Below are positions 42,143-50,442 of a stretch of 53,849 nt of DNA, one piece after another. The stretch lies in the NCBI GenBank assembly GCA_038247555.1, contig JBBRUT010000008.1:1-53849 (forward strand), written 5' to 3'. The stretch is from JAHBXL01 sp038247555. GTDB lineage: Bacteria; Planctomycetota; Phycisphaerae; Phycisphaerales; UBA1924. Each line of letters begins with the position of its first letter. Within the stretch, counting starts at the first letter, position 1. The notes beneath the pieces are model-generated. The model saw only the letters and a program-made list of their open reading frames with translations. It was not told the origin of the DNA and made no database searches. The position numbers were made by a program, and so were the translations under genes.

Positions 42143-43594
42143 ATGCCCGCACCGACAGAACGTACGTCTATCAAGGTGCAGTCGGAACGAGCGGTTTTGG
42201 CCGCGGTTCGATTGCCCGGTTCCAACTACGACCCGCGCGATCCGTTTGGCGAGCTCCGCTCCCTTGGAGAGCAGGCCGGCGCGATCATCGTCGGCGAGAT
42301 GGAGCAGCGAAAGCTCAAGCCCGAGGCCGCGACCTTCATCGGCTCGGGAAAGCTTGAAGAACTCCGCAACCTCTGCGATGCCCTGGATGCCACGCTGGTC
42401 ATCTTCGATCATGATCTGTCGCCGCGGCAGATCCGTAATATCGAAGAGATCCTCTCGCCCAAGGGAATGACACCCATCAAGGTGGTCGATCGCTCGGAAC
42501 TGATCTTGGACATCTTCGCTGGCCGCGCAACCACCCACGAGGCCAAGCTGGCCGTCGAGCTGGCGCAGATGGAGTACACCTACCCCCGCCTGCGCGCGAT
42601 GTGGGACCACCTTGAACGTATCGTCGGCGCCGGCGGCATGGCGGGCATCGGCACCCGCGGCCCGGGTGAACAGCAGCTCGAGATCGACCGCCGGCTTGCC
42701 CAGAAGCGAAGGATCGAGCTCCAGTCCGAGCTTGACGTCATCTACGAGCGCAAACGCCGGACCGTTCGCGACCGCAAGCTCTCGCACTTTACTGTCGGAA
42801 TCGTCGGCTATACCAACGCTGGTAAGAGCACGCTGTTTAACGGGTTGACCGTTGGCGGGGCGTACGCGGATGACCGCGTGTTCGCCACCCTTGTCACCCG
42901 CACACGGGACTGGGACCTGGGCGGCGGCCTGACGGTAATGCTTTCCGACACGGTCGGCTTCGTGAGAGATCTGCCCCACCATCTGATCGCCAGCTTCCGC
43001 TCCACGCTGGAAGAAGCCACGCACGCCGACCTGATCCTCATCGTGCTGGATGTCTCCGACCCCGCTTCAGAGATGCAGTATCAGACCGTCATTCATACAC
43101 TCGACTCACTCGAGTCAGAGATCGCCGAGCAACAGGCACGCGATGCGCGCGCTGCTGGCCCCGCGGGTGCTCGCGGCGCAAACGATGATGGCGAAGCGAG
43201 CTGGGTTCCGCCCGAGCGGCTCGTCCTGCTCAACAAGGCGGACAAGCTGACAGATAATCGCGAACTCCTGGTCTGGCTCAGCAAGGTGCCAGGCGCCATC
43301 CCGATCGCAGCCATCGAACCCGGCGGGCTCGGACACGAAGCACTCCGGGAAAAGGTCCGTGCCGCTGCCCAGATGGGTGTGCAGGAAGTGGATGTCGTCG
43401 TACCGGTGTCAGAAGGCAAGGCGATCCAGCGGCTGGAAACTCGCGCCAAGGTGCTCGCCCGCGAGTACGCCGACGACGGCCAGCACGTCAGAATGCGGGT
43501 TCGGATCGGTACCCGCCAGCTGGATCAGTTGCTCTCCACCACCGGCGGCCGGCTGAAGGTGGCGGGCGCTTCGCCTTCTACTACCCCTGCCTGA
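42143..43594 (+). CDS. hflX: GTPase HflX
   Basis: A 483-residue ribosome-associated GTPase that splits stalled or stressed 70S ribosomes. The N-terminal HflX domain is followed by GMAGIGTRGPGEQQLEIDRR, a coiled-coil linker, and the G domain (GIVGYTNAGKSTLFNGL for G1, SDTVGFVRDLPHHLI for G3, LNKADK for G4). It is divergent from the S41-tsaD-GGQ operon with 129 bp between. A 20-residue Ala/Gly-rich insert lies in the G domain before NKAD. Confidence 0.95.
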   Translation: MPAPTERTSIKVQSERAVLAAVRLPGSNYDPRDPFGELRSLGEQAGAIIVGEMEQRKLKPEAATFIGSGKLEELRNLCDALDATLVIFDHDLSPRQIRNIEEILSPKGMTPIKVVDRSELILDIFAGRATTHEAKLAVELAQMEYTYPRLRAMWDHLERIVGAGGMAGIGTRGPGEQQLEIDRRLAQKRRIELQSELDVIYERKRRTVRDRKLSHFTVGIVGYTNAGKSTLFNGLTVGGAYADDRVFATLVTRTRDWDLGGGLTVMLSDTVGFVRDLPHHLIASFRSTLEEATHADLILIVLDVSDPASEMQYQTVIHTLDSLESEIAEQQARDARAAGPAGARGANDDGEASWVPPERLVLLNKADKLTDNRELLVWLSKVPGAIPIAAIEPGGLGHEALREKVRAAAQMGVQEVDVVVPVSEGKAIQRLETRAKVLAREYADDGQHVRMRVRIGTRQLDQLLSTTGGRLKVAGASPSTTPA

Positions 43595-43666
43595 GCCACT
43601 CGGGCGCTGGGCTGGAAATCCCCCCTCGGCATGCCGATACTCATGGCCTGTCGCATCGGCGGCGAG

Positions 43667-43738
43667 GCCACCTTAGCTCAGCGGTAGAGCGATGCTTTCG
43701 TAAAGCATAGGTCCAGGGTTCAAATCCCTGAGGTGGCT
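43667..43738 (+). tRNA. tRNA-Thr, anticodon CGU
   Basis: A complete 72-nt cloverleaf: acceptor stem GCCACCT/AGGTGGC, D arm GCTC/GAGC, anticodon stem ATGCT/AGCAT with loop TTCGTAA (anticodon CGT, reads ACG), variable loop AGGTC, T arm CAGGG/CCCTG with loop TTCAAAT, and discriminator T. CCA is not encoded. U36 and A37 make it an expected substrate of the t6A enzyme encoded 3.4 kb upstream. Confidence 0.97.
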
Positions 43739-43746
43739 CTTTGAAG

Positions 43747-43781
43747 GCGGCACGGGATTTCCCCGTGCCGCATCTGTTTTT
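43747..43781 (+). terminator. Intrinsic terminator of tRNA-Thr
   Basis: A 10-bp stem (43747-43756 with 43762-43771), loop of 5, and a T tract at 43777-43781, starting 9 nt after the tRNA. Confidence 0.9.
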
Positions 43782-43835
43782 GCAGCGGCGTACTCTGTCC
43801 GCTCAATCCCTCGCACAGACCAGCCAGAGCCCGTC

Positions 43836-44828
43836 ATGGCCCGCCGTCCCGATCAGCACCTGCCCGCCGCGCCCGGTTCTGCCGCGGCGTGCGCCAAAAG
43901 CGATGTGCTCCGGTTCGGATTCATCGGAGGTGCCCGCAAGAGCGGCACCACCTGGCTTCTCAAAATGCTCGGCGCCCACCCGGAACTGCTGGCCATGGGC
44001 GAAGGCTTCTTCGTCGGCACTTTGGGCTGGGGTCTCGCGCCCGCGCTCGAAGAACGCGTTTTCCGGAACTGGGCCGCGCTCGACGATGTCGCCGGGTCCT
44101 GGATGAAGGGGGTCAATGCCGAGCACGGGCTGCGAATCGCGCGACGCGGGATGATCGAGGCCTTGATGCGCGACGCCGCCTCGCGCTCCGGCAAGCGCGG
44201 CTTCAGAGTCGTGCTCGACAAGAGCGCGTACGCCTACTCCCGCTTTGCCGGCCGGCTCTACGAGTTGTTCCCCGAAGCAAGCTTCATCGATATCGTGCGC
44301 GACGGTCGTGACGCCGCAGTCTCCGATGTCTTCATGATCCTTGCCAAAGGCCTTGGGACCCATTTTCCAGAACACAATCGTGAGCACATTGAGCGTGCAC
44401 GCGCGTTTCATGTCGAAGGCCGCGGCGAACGCGTTCCCCTCTTCAATGACTGGCTGCTCAGACGATCCGCCCGCGAGTGGGCCGAAGCGATCACCGGTTC
44501 ATCTATTGCTGGCGATTGCTTTGGGCATCGGTACATGCGATTCCGGTACGAGGAACTGCTTGCGGACCCGTCGAGCATCCGTCGCGCGCTGACGGTTCTC
44601 GCCGTCGACGACTCCGAAACAGCGGTGCAGCACTGTGTTGCCGCCGCTTCCTTCAAGTCACTCTCGGGCGGCCGTGCGCCGGGTCAGGAAGACCGCAGTC
44701 ACTTCTTTCGCAAGGGTGTGGCAGGAGACTGGAAGAACCACTTCCGCGAAGAGGACAGGGCGATCTTCAAGGATGAGGCGGGCCGCGCGCTGGTGGAGCT
44801 GGGATACGAGGTGGATGAGGGCTGGTGA
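43836..44828 (+). CDS. PAPS-dependent sulfotransferase
   Basis: A 330-residue sulfotransferase-fold enzyme. FIGGARKSGTTWLLKML is the 5'-phosphosulfate loop, FIDIVRDGRDAAVSDVF the 3'-phosphate motif, and RKGVAGDWKNHF the C-terminal RKGxxGDWKxxF motif. It transfers sulfate from PAPS, probably to carbohydrate or a small molecule; planctomycetes are rich in sulfated-polysaccharide genes, but the acceptor is not predictable. ATG at 43836, just after the tRNA terminator. Confidence 0.88.
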   Translation: MARRPDQHLPAAPGSAAACAKSDVLRFGFIGGARKSGTTWLLKMLGAHPELLAMGEGFFVGTLGWGLAPALEERVFRNWAALDDVAGSWMKGVNAEHGLRIARRGMIEALMRDAASRSGKRGFRVVLDKSAYAYSRFAGRLYELFPEASFIDIVRDGRDAAVSDVFMILAKGLGTHFPEHNREHIERARAFHVEGRGERVPLFNDWLLRRSAREWAEAITGSSIAGDCFGHRYMRFRYEELLADPSSIRRALTVLAVDDSETAVQHCVAAASFKSLSGGRAPGQEDRSHFFRKGVAGDWKNHFREEDRAIFKDEAGRALVELGYEVDEGW

Positions 44829-44939
44829 ACGCACAATTCAGAACCGGCACAGGGCCGTCTCTCGCGGTGTCCCTGCGCCGGTGCTGGATGCGACCGTCGG
44901 AATCCGTGGTGCCGGCGATCGCTACACGACATGGCTCTG

Positions 44940-45665
44940 TCACGGACAGCCGGCGAACCAGACGCTGAGGAATGCGAAAATGTCGGAGACCTGGATCCCC
45001 GGCTGGCCATCGAGATCGGAAGCAGGATCCTCGGCAAACCAGGCTGCGAGGAATGCGAAGACGTCGGGCACGTCCAACGTTCCATCGCGATTGAAGTCTG
45101 CCGGGCACGCAGGCGGATCGGGCATGATACTGAAATCGAACGAATAACTATGCGTCTGGGACATGTCGATTTCCATGATCCAGAGCGCGTATTGACCGGC
45201 CGCTAGAGGTGGCGTGAATCCCGCCGCGCCTGGACCCGCCGCAATCGCCGGCAGAAGGTCGAGGCCCTCATCGGCGTTTCCAAAGTGCGTCCATCCGAGC
45301 AGCGGTGCGGCGTTTGGAGACTCGAGGGGCACGGTAATGTGCTCGCCCTCCTCCACACCGATGAACGACACTGCGCCCCCTACACTGACGCTCAAAAGGG
45401 TTAGGGCAACCAGCGAATGGTCAGTGGGAATCGTGACGGTGACATAATCCAGATCCCACACGTCAAAAACGCCGCTGGGCCCAAAGGTCCCGGTGATGAG
45501 GTTTGAACCCGGTGTCAGCGTGATGAAGGTGGGCGCGAACCGGTCGTTGGAAAGTTCTCCGTTGATCGCTTCGGTGTAAGACAAGTCAGCGCTGACTAGA
45601 CCCGCGGTAAGTGCAGTCGTCAGCACTCCAGTCAACATCAACAACGCCCGAGAACGTGCGAGCAT
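44940..45665 (-). CDS. Secreted protein with C-terminal GC-type dockerin-like repeats
   Basis: A 241-residue exported protein. The ATG at 45665 has a GGAGGAGG site and opens a signal peptide (MLARSRALLMLTGVLTTALT). The middle is a beta-rich domain resembling bacterial pre-peptidase C-terminal (PPC-like) sandwiches (GQYALWIMEID). The last 55 residues contain two Ca-binding-like loops (DFNRDGTLDVPDVFAFLAAW and DLDGQPGIQVSDIFAFLSVW) flanked by CPA and GCP, as in the GC-type dockerin tails of planctomycetes. Function unknown. Confidence 0.78.
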   Translation of the reverse strand: MLARSRALLMLTGVLTTALTAGLVSADLSYTEAINGELSNDRFAPTFITLTPGSNLITGTFGPSGVFDVWDLDYVTVTIPTDHSLVALTLLSVSVGGAVSFIGVEEGEHITVPLESPNAAPLLGWTHFGNADEGLDLLPAIAAGPGAAGFTPPLAAGQYALWIMEIDMSQTHSYSFDFSIMPDPPACPADFNRDGTLDVPDVFAFLAAWFAEDPASDLDGQPGIQVSDIFAFLSVWFAGCP

Positions 45666-45693
45666 GAGCTTCCTCCTCCGGGGACCGCGAAAG

Positions 45694-45723
45694 GGGCGCA
45701 ACCGGATTTTTCCGATCGCGCCC
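45694..45723 (-). terminator. Hairpin after the 45750-47279 gene
   Basis: A 13-bp stem with loop of four A on the minus strand (45711-45723 with 45694-45706; two G.U pairs), followed by CTTTC; a modest intrinsic terminator between two secreted-protein genes. Confidence 0.5.
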
Positions 45724-45749
45724 ACGTGCATTCGAAGGGCCAGTTCTGA

Positions 45750-47279
45750 TCAGACCGTACGACGGCGACGAGCGGTCACGAAGGCACCGAGCCCGAGAAG
45801 CGCGATGGCGCCGGGTGACGGGATGATGCCCGGATCGACAAACATGGCTACGAGTTGTCCACCCTCGACCAATTCTCCGGGGATGCCGAAGTGGGCCTGC
45901 ACGTCCAGCAGGAACCAACCGTCGCCGAGGATGTCCTTGGCATCAATGATGCCGCTGGACTCTTCGTCGCGAGTGAGGAAGCCGGGGGCGCCGGGAGTGA
46001 AGCGGGCGGGATCGTGCTCGGCAATCACTCCAAGGCCGCCCGTGTTGGTGTCGTACAACCAGATCTTGCTAAGCGCATCCTGACCGCCGATGTCCTCCTG
46101 GATCAGAATTCTGCCGTGGGAGTCGATGCACATGTTGTCCATCATGTTCGGGCCGGAGGTGAATCCGTCCAGAAGCATGGTGATGTCGCCGCCTGCATTT
46201 GGATTGGTGATGTCATCGAAGCGCATGCGATACAGCCGGCTGTTGCCTTGCTGGGCGGGGGAGTTGAAGCGATCGGTAGTGACGAAGTAGAAGTCGTTCT
46301 CCTTGCCGGCGCGGGTGTCCCAGGCGCCATCCTCAGGGCGGAGGAAGTTGGTCACATTGTTTGCAACTGAGGAAGCGTCCAGCGCCGCGCCGGTGGTGTT
46401 CGCGACGCTGCCATGAGCGTGGAGATCGAAGCGACCCGCGGCGGCGGTCGGACGCGATTCAACCCCGCCTGCTCCGACGAGGTTGGTCACGCGAACGCCA
46501 AAGAGGTTGCCGTTGGTCAGGCCGGCGCGCTCGATGTCGTTGCCAGCGGCGGTTTTGTCGCCGACGTACATGTACACCTGGCCGGGAGTGCTGTCGTCGG
46601 TACCGATCACAACGGTCTTCTGCTGAGCGAAGGGGCTCGCCATGGAGTTCTCCCACGAGAATCTTCCCAAGTGAGGGAGCTGCCAGGTCTGGTTCACCGC
46701 CCCGCCGCTGACAATATGGGCGTAGGCGCGGCCTTCGGCGCCTGCTTCCTCGCCATTCATGTAGATGCGGTTAGCGGTGCCGAGGTTGCCGAACTGGTAA
46801 GCGGAGGTCGGGGCGAGATCGCCGGAGCAGAAGCGGTTCCAACGCTGCGCGGGGCTTGGGGCGTTGCTCCAGCCCGCGCCGGTCCATTCGTACGCGTCGG
46901 CGGACGATGTGTTGTGGTCGCGTCCCGAGTTCACGCTGAGGTCGGACGTGTTGATGTTCCAGCGGGAGACGAACGCGCCCGTCTGGCCGTGCGCACGCAC
47001 AATGCCTGCGGTGCCGCCGAGTTCGTGGTTCATCACCAGGTTGAAGTTGCCGGTCTGTCCATCATCCTGCCAGGCACCAAGGCCGTCGGGAATTCCCACC
47101 ATGCGATAGCCACCGATAGTGTCACCAACGGTGAGGATCGAGGTGGTCGACACACCCGGCGTTGTTGGCAGGACATAGGGCGTTTGTGAGCTGCTGGGAC
47201 CAATGTTCTGGGCAAGGCTTGTCGCCGTGCCCGCGGCCACAAACAACGCACTCATCGCGAGGCATTTCTGACGCTTCAT
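45750..47279 (-). CDS. Secreted DUF839/PhoX-like protein with PEP-CTERM tail
   Basis: A 509-residue exported protein with an AAGGAG site before its ATG and a signal peptide ending TSLAQ. Blocks such as FNLVMNHELGGTAG, RIYMNGEEAGAEGRAY, DNMCIDSHGRILIQEDIGG and TRDEESSGIIDAKDILGDGW match the DUF839/PhoX-like propeller family, which the Tat-exported gene at 33647 also belongs to. The C-terminus PSPGAIALLGLGAF then TARRRR is a PEP-CTERM-like sorting tail. Phosphatase activity is possible but not shown; many family members are uncharacterised. Confidence 0.82.
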   Translation of the reverse strand: MKRQKCLAMSALFVAAGTATSLAQNIGPSSSQTPYVLPTTPGVSTTSILTVGDTIGGYRMVGIPDGLGAWQDDGQTGNFNLVMNHELGGTAGIVRAHGQTGAFVSRWNINTSDLSVNSGRDHNTSSADAYEWTGAGWSNAPSPAQRWNRFCSGDLAPTSAYQFGNLGTANRIYMNGEEAGAEGRAYAHIVSGGAVNQTWQLPHLGRFSWENSMASPFAQQKTVVIGTDDSTPGQVYMYVGDKTAAGNDIERAGLTNGNLFGVRVTNLVGAGGVESRPTAAAGRFDLHAHGSVANTTGAALDASSVANNVTNFLRPEDGAWDTRAGKENDFYFVTTDRFNSPAQQGNSRLYRMRFDDITNPNAGGDITMLLDGFTSGPNMMDNMCIDSHGRILIQEDIGGQDALSKIWLYDTNTGGLGVIAEHDPARFTPGAPGFLTRDEESSGIIDAKDILGDGWFLLDVQAHFGIPGELVEGGQLVAMFVDPGIIPSPGAIALLGLGAFVTARRRRTV

Positions 47280-47483
47280 CTCTGAGTCTCCTTTTCATCC
47301 ACAACGGATATCGCATCTTGTTGAAGCGGCGTGCACCATGCTCGCCACACGCGAAGTGGGAACGATAACCTCAGCGAGAAACCGAATGGCTTTGTCCGTG
47401 TTCAGTTCTGAACAGGCTTGCGCAAAGGTCGTGTATGGGCTGCGCTAACCCTTGACAATGTGAAGAGCGATACCCTGAAGCCG

Positions 47484-48788
47484 ATGACAGAACATGCGGA
47501 CATCGTGGTGGTCGGCTCGGGCGCGGCAGGCCTTATGGCGGCTATCTGGGCCGGTCGGACCGCGCAGCAGCAACGCACACGCCTCCGCATTCTCGCCCTC
47601 GATGGAGCCGTTCGCATCGGCGCGAAGATTCTCGTCGCCGGCGGCGGCCGATGCAACGTCACCCACTTTGAGGTCAGCGAGTCAGACTATGCCGCCGGTC
47701 CTGGCTCCTCGCTCAATGCGGTCCGCAATGTGCTACGGGCATTCCCCGCGGCACGAACCGTCGAGTTCTTCGCGGAACTCGGTGTCGAGTTGAAGCGTGA
47801 GGAGACAGGCAAACTCTTCCCTGTCACCGACGATGCGCACACCGTACTCAACGCGCTACTCAACGCGACGCCCACCGCCGGAGTGGAGCTGCGAAACCCG
47901 TGGCGTGTCGAGGCCGTTGCGCCAGTAGATCAGGGCTTCGCCGTACGCGGATCAACCGGAGAAATTGTCGCCCGCCGCGTGATCCTTGCCACTGGCGGCA
48001 AGAGCCTCCCAAAGACCGGATCCGATGGCCGCGGCCTTGAAATTACCCGTGATCTCGGCCACACAGTGACCCAGACCTTCCCGGCGCTCGTTCCACTTCT
48101 GGTCGACAAGACGCGGTCGTTCGTCCCCGAACTATCGGGCATCGCGCACGTTGCAGAAGTCTTCGTCGTCTCGTCATCGGGAAGGAAACTTGCCTCAAGC
48201 ACAGGTTCGTTGCTGTGCACGCACTTCGGCTTGTCGGGCCCTGCTGCGCTCGACATCTCGCGGCACCTCGCCGCCGCGAGACGGGAGGATCGTGGCGCGG
48301 GGCTGATGGTGAACTGGCTTCCGGGGCGAAGCTTCGACGACGTCGATGCCGCGCTGGTGAAAGCCGAGTCCGGAACGCGATCGCTTGTGCGCATTCTGCA
48401 GGATGAGCGAGCGTTCCTGCCACCAATGCCCGAACGCCTTGCGCGCGCGGTGTGCGACTCCGCGGGTGCTGATGCTTCCGCGCCCCCACGCGAGCTCTCC
48501 CGCGATGTCCGGCGCACGCTTGCTCGTGCGCTCACAACAATGACGATCCCCGTCACGGGCGATCGGGGATACCTGTTCGCCGAGGTCACCGCCGGCGGCG
48601 TACCCCTCAGCGAGGTACGGCTCGATTCGCTGGAGTCGCGGATTCGGCCGGGCCTTCACCTCTGCGGCGAGATCCTCGATGTCGATGGCCGTATCGGCGG
48701 CTTCAACTTCCAGTGGGCATGGGCGACCGGCTACCTCGCGGGGTGCGCGGCCGCGCGGGCGTCGGCCCTCGCCCATCCGCCGGCGTGA
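47484..48788 (+). CDS. FAD-dependent oxidoreductase, HI0933/YhiN family
   Basis: A 434-residue flavoprotein. ADIVVVGSGAAGLMAAIWAG is the FAD-binding fold, IGAKILVAGGGRCNVTH the diagnostic GGGRCNxTN-like block of the HI0933 family (here NVTH), VILATGGKSLPKTGSDG a further conserved site, and GEILDVDGRIGGFNFQWAW the C-terminal signature. Reaction unknown for the family. ATG at 47484, 204 bp from a divergent secreted-protein gene. Confidence 0.9.
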   Translation: MTEHADIVVVGSGAAGLMAAIWAGRTAQQQRTRLRILALDGAVRIGAKILVAGGGRCNVTHFEVSESDYAAGPGSSLNAVRNVLRAFPAARTVEFFAELGVELKREETGKLFPVTDDAHTVLNALLNATPTAGVELRNPWRVEAVAPVDQGFAVRGSTGEIVARRVILATGGKSLPKTGSDGRGLEITRDLGHTVTQTFPALVPLLVDKTRSFVPELSGIAHVAEVFVVSSSGRKLASSTGSLLCTHFGLSGPAALDISRHLAAARREDRGAGLMVNWLPGRSFDDVDAALVKAESGTRSLVRILQDERAFLPPMPERLARAVCDSAGADASAPPRELSRDVRRTLARALTTMTIPVTGDRGYLFAEVTAGGVPLSEVRLDSLESRIRPGLHLCGEILDVDGRIGGFNFQWAWATGYLAGCAAARASALAHPPA

Positions 48789-48987
48789 TGTCGACCCCGC
48801 GTTCAAACTTTGCGATCCAGCGTTCCGTGGAGGCGACAAAGCTACCTACCTTCTGCCTACCATGGCCCCAACGACCGGGATGCGGGCGTGAGCGGCTGAG
48901 CGCGCTGCAGCGACCGAGGCAACCAAGCCCCTCCGGCGCTGATCCCGGCCGATCGCCAAACGCGGTCGCACCATCAGGAGTTCGTGC

Positions 48988-50310
48988 ATGGCATATGGCG
49001 GTATTGCGGGGTGGTTCTGGTTCGGTGCCGCGGCGGCAACGCTCTCGCTTGGTCTGGTCTCCCAGCCCGGCGGGGCCGGCGACGAAGGTAAGCCAGGCGT
49101 TGATGTCCAGAAAACCGAGGACAAAGCACCCGCTCCCGGCAAGCCCAACGCCGCGGCCCCGGGCGGCAGAGGTGGAGGCGGACCTCCCCAAGGCCCCCCG
49201 CCCGCCAAGGTGCGGGTAGATGCGGTTCGCGAAGAATCGGTCGAGCGTTGGCGCCAGGTCACGGGCGAACTGCGGGCGGTCCTCCGTTCAACTGTCGCCG
49301 CGGAGCAGGCCGGCCAGGTGATCGAGTTCGCGATCGATCCCGGTGACTATGTCGAGAAGGGCCAGACGATCGCGCGTCTGGATGATCAGTTGGCGCAGTT
49401 GGAGGTTGAACGGGCGAGGGCCACGTTCCGGACGCGCGAGGCATCCATCACCGAGCAGACGGTGACGCTCGACAAATCCAAGCGCGACCTCCAGCGCATC
49501 GAGGACAGCTATTCCCGCAGCGGCGCATCTCAGATCGAGCTCGACACGATCCGCACAACCGTCGCGAGCACCGATGCGAAGCTCGCTCAGGCAAGATCGG
49601 AACTCGCCTCCGCGCAGGCGGATATCAAGCTCGCCGAGAAGCGGCTCGCCGACATGACTGTCAAAGCCCCCTTCGCCGGAGTCATCATCGCCAAACGCAC
49701 CGAGGTCGGTCAGTGGGTCAGCGAGGGCGACACGGTCCTTGAACTTGTTGCCCTCGATACACTCGACGCGTGGCTGGATGTCCCCGAGGCCTTCGCCGCA
49801 AGGCTGCTGCCACACAACGGGGTCGTGGCCGAAGTCGTCCTCCGCGTGCCCTCGCTGAAAGCCATCGGTAACGAGCCCGAGTTCCGGGCGCGTGTGTCCA
49901 GCGTCATTCCCTCTGCGGACCCACTGTCGAGGCTGTTCCCGGTGCGTGTTCGTCTGGAGAACAAGGGCACAAGCGACGATGTCCGCCAGCCCGGCCCGCT
50001 TCGGCCCGGCATGACCGTGGTTGGCCTCGTGCCCACCGGAGAACCGCAGATCGCGATGACCATCAGCAAAGATGCGCTGATGCGGAATGAATCCGGCACC
50101 TTTGTGTACTTCAACGGTGGAGGTGTCGCCGCGATCGCCCCCGTGCGGGTCGAGTATGCCATCGGGGATCGTGTGGTGATCCAGTCCGCCGCGCTCCGGC
50201 CAGGCGCTCAGGTGGTGATCGAAGGCAACGAGCGCATGTTCCCGGGTCAGCCTCTGATGATCCAGAACGCACCTGCACCTGCTCCCGCACCTGCACCTGC
50301 ATCGCGCTGA
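48988..50310 (+). CDS. RND efflux periplasmic adaptor (membrane fusion protein)
   Basis: A 440-residue HlyD/AcrA-type adaptor. After an N-terminal hydrophobic anchor (IAGWFWFGAAAATLSLGLV) and a Pro/Gly-rich linker come the lipoyl half-motifs (EFAIDPGDYVEKGQTIARLD and VKAPFAGVIIAKRTEVGQWV) around a helical hairpin of about 90 residues, then beta-barrel and membrane-proximal domains. It ends in an Ala-Pro repeat (APAPAPAPAPA). It is followed after 132 bp by the RND pump gene. Confidence 0.92.
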   Translation: MAYGGIAGWFWFGAAAATLSLGLVSQPGGAGDEGKPGVDVQKTEDKAPAPGKPNAAAPGGRGGGGPPQGPPPAKVRVDAVREESVERWRQVTGELRAVLRSTVAAEQAGQVIEFAIDPGDYVEKGQTIARLDDQLAQLEVERARATFRTREASITEQTVTLDKSKRDLQRIEDSYSRSGASQIELDTIRTTVASTDAKLAQARSELASAQADIKLAEKRLADMTVKAPFAGVIIAKRTEVGQWVSEGDTVLELVALDTLDAWLDVPEAFAARLLPHNGVVAEVVLRVPSLKAIGNEPEFRARVSSVIPSADPLSRLFPVRVRLENKGTSDDVRQPGPLRPGMTVVGLVPTGEPQIAMTISKDALMRNESGTFVYFNGGGVAAIAPVRVEYAIGDRVVIQSAALRPGAQVVIEGNERMFPGQPLMIQNAPAPAPAPAPASR

Positions 50311-50442
50311 CACGCACGGATCCGATCATTGGTGTTTTCTCCCCAAACGCCCCGGCAGTTGTTGAGCCCGAGCTGCGAACTTTCCGGCATTTCGTAGGCC
50401 CTCGGCGGCTCTCCACGCAGCACAACAGCGAGACCCGATTCC

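Noticed and set aside
43667..43835. tRNA-Thr as an integration site of a mobile element
   Set aside because: No integrase lies nearby, no second copy of the tRNA 3' end was noticed, and the following genes look like ordinary chromosomal genes.
47452..47476. TTGACA with TACCCT as promoter of the flavoprotein gene
   Set aside because: The -35 match is perfect but the spacer is only 13 bp, and no -10 hexamer occurs at 16-18 bp.
50270..50310. Short tandem repeat CCTGCA at the end of the adaptor gene, as a possible contingency locus
   Set aside because: It encodes an in-frame Ala-Pro tail and is too short and imperfect to suggest phase variation.
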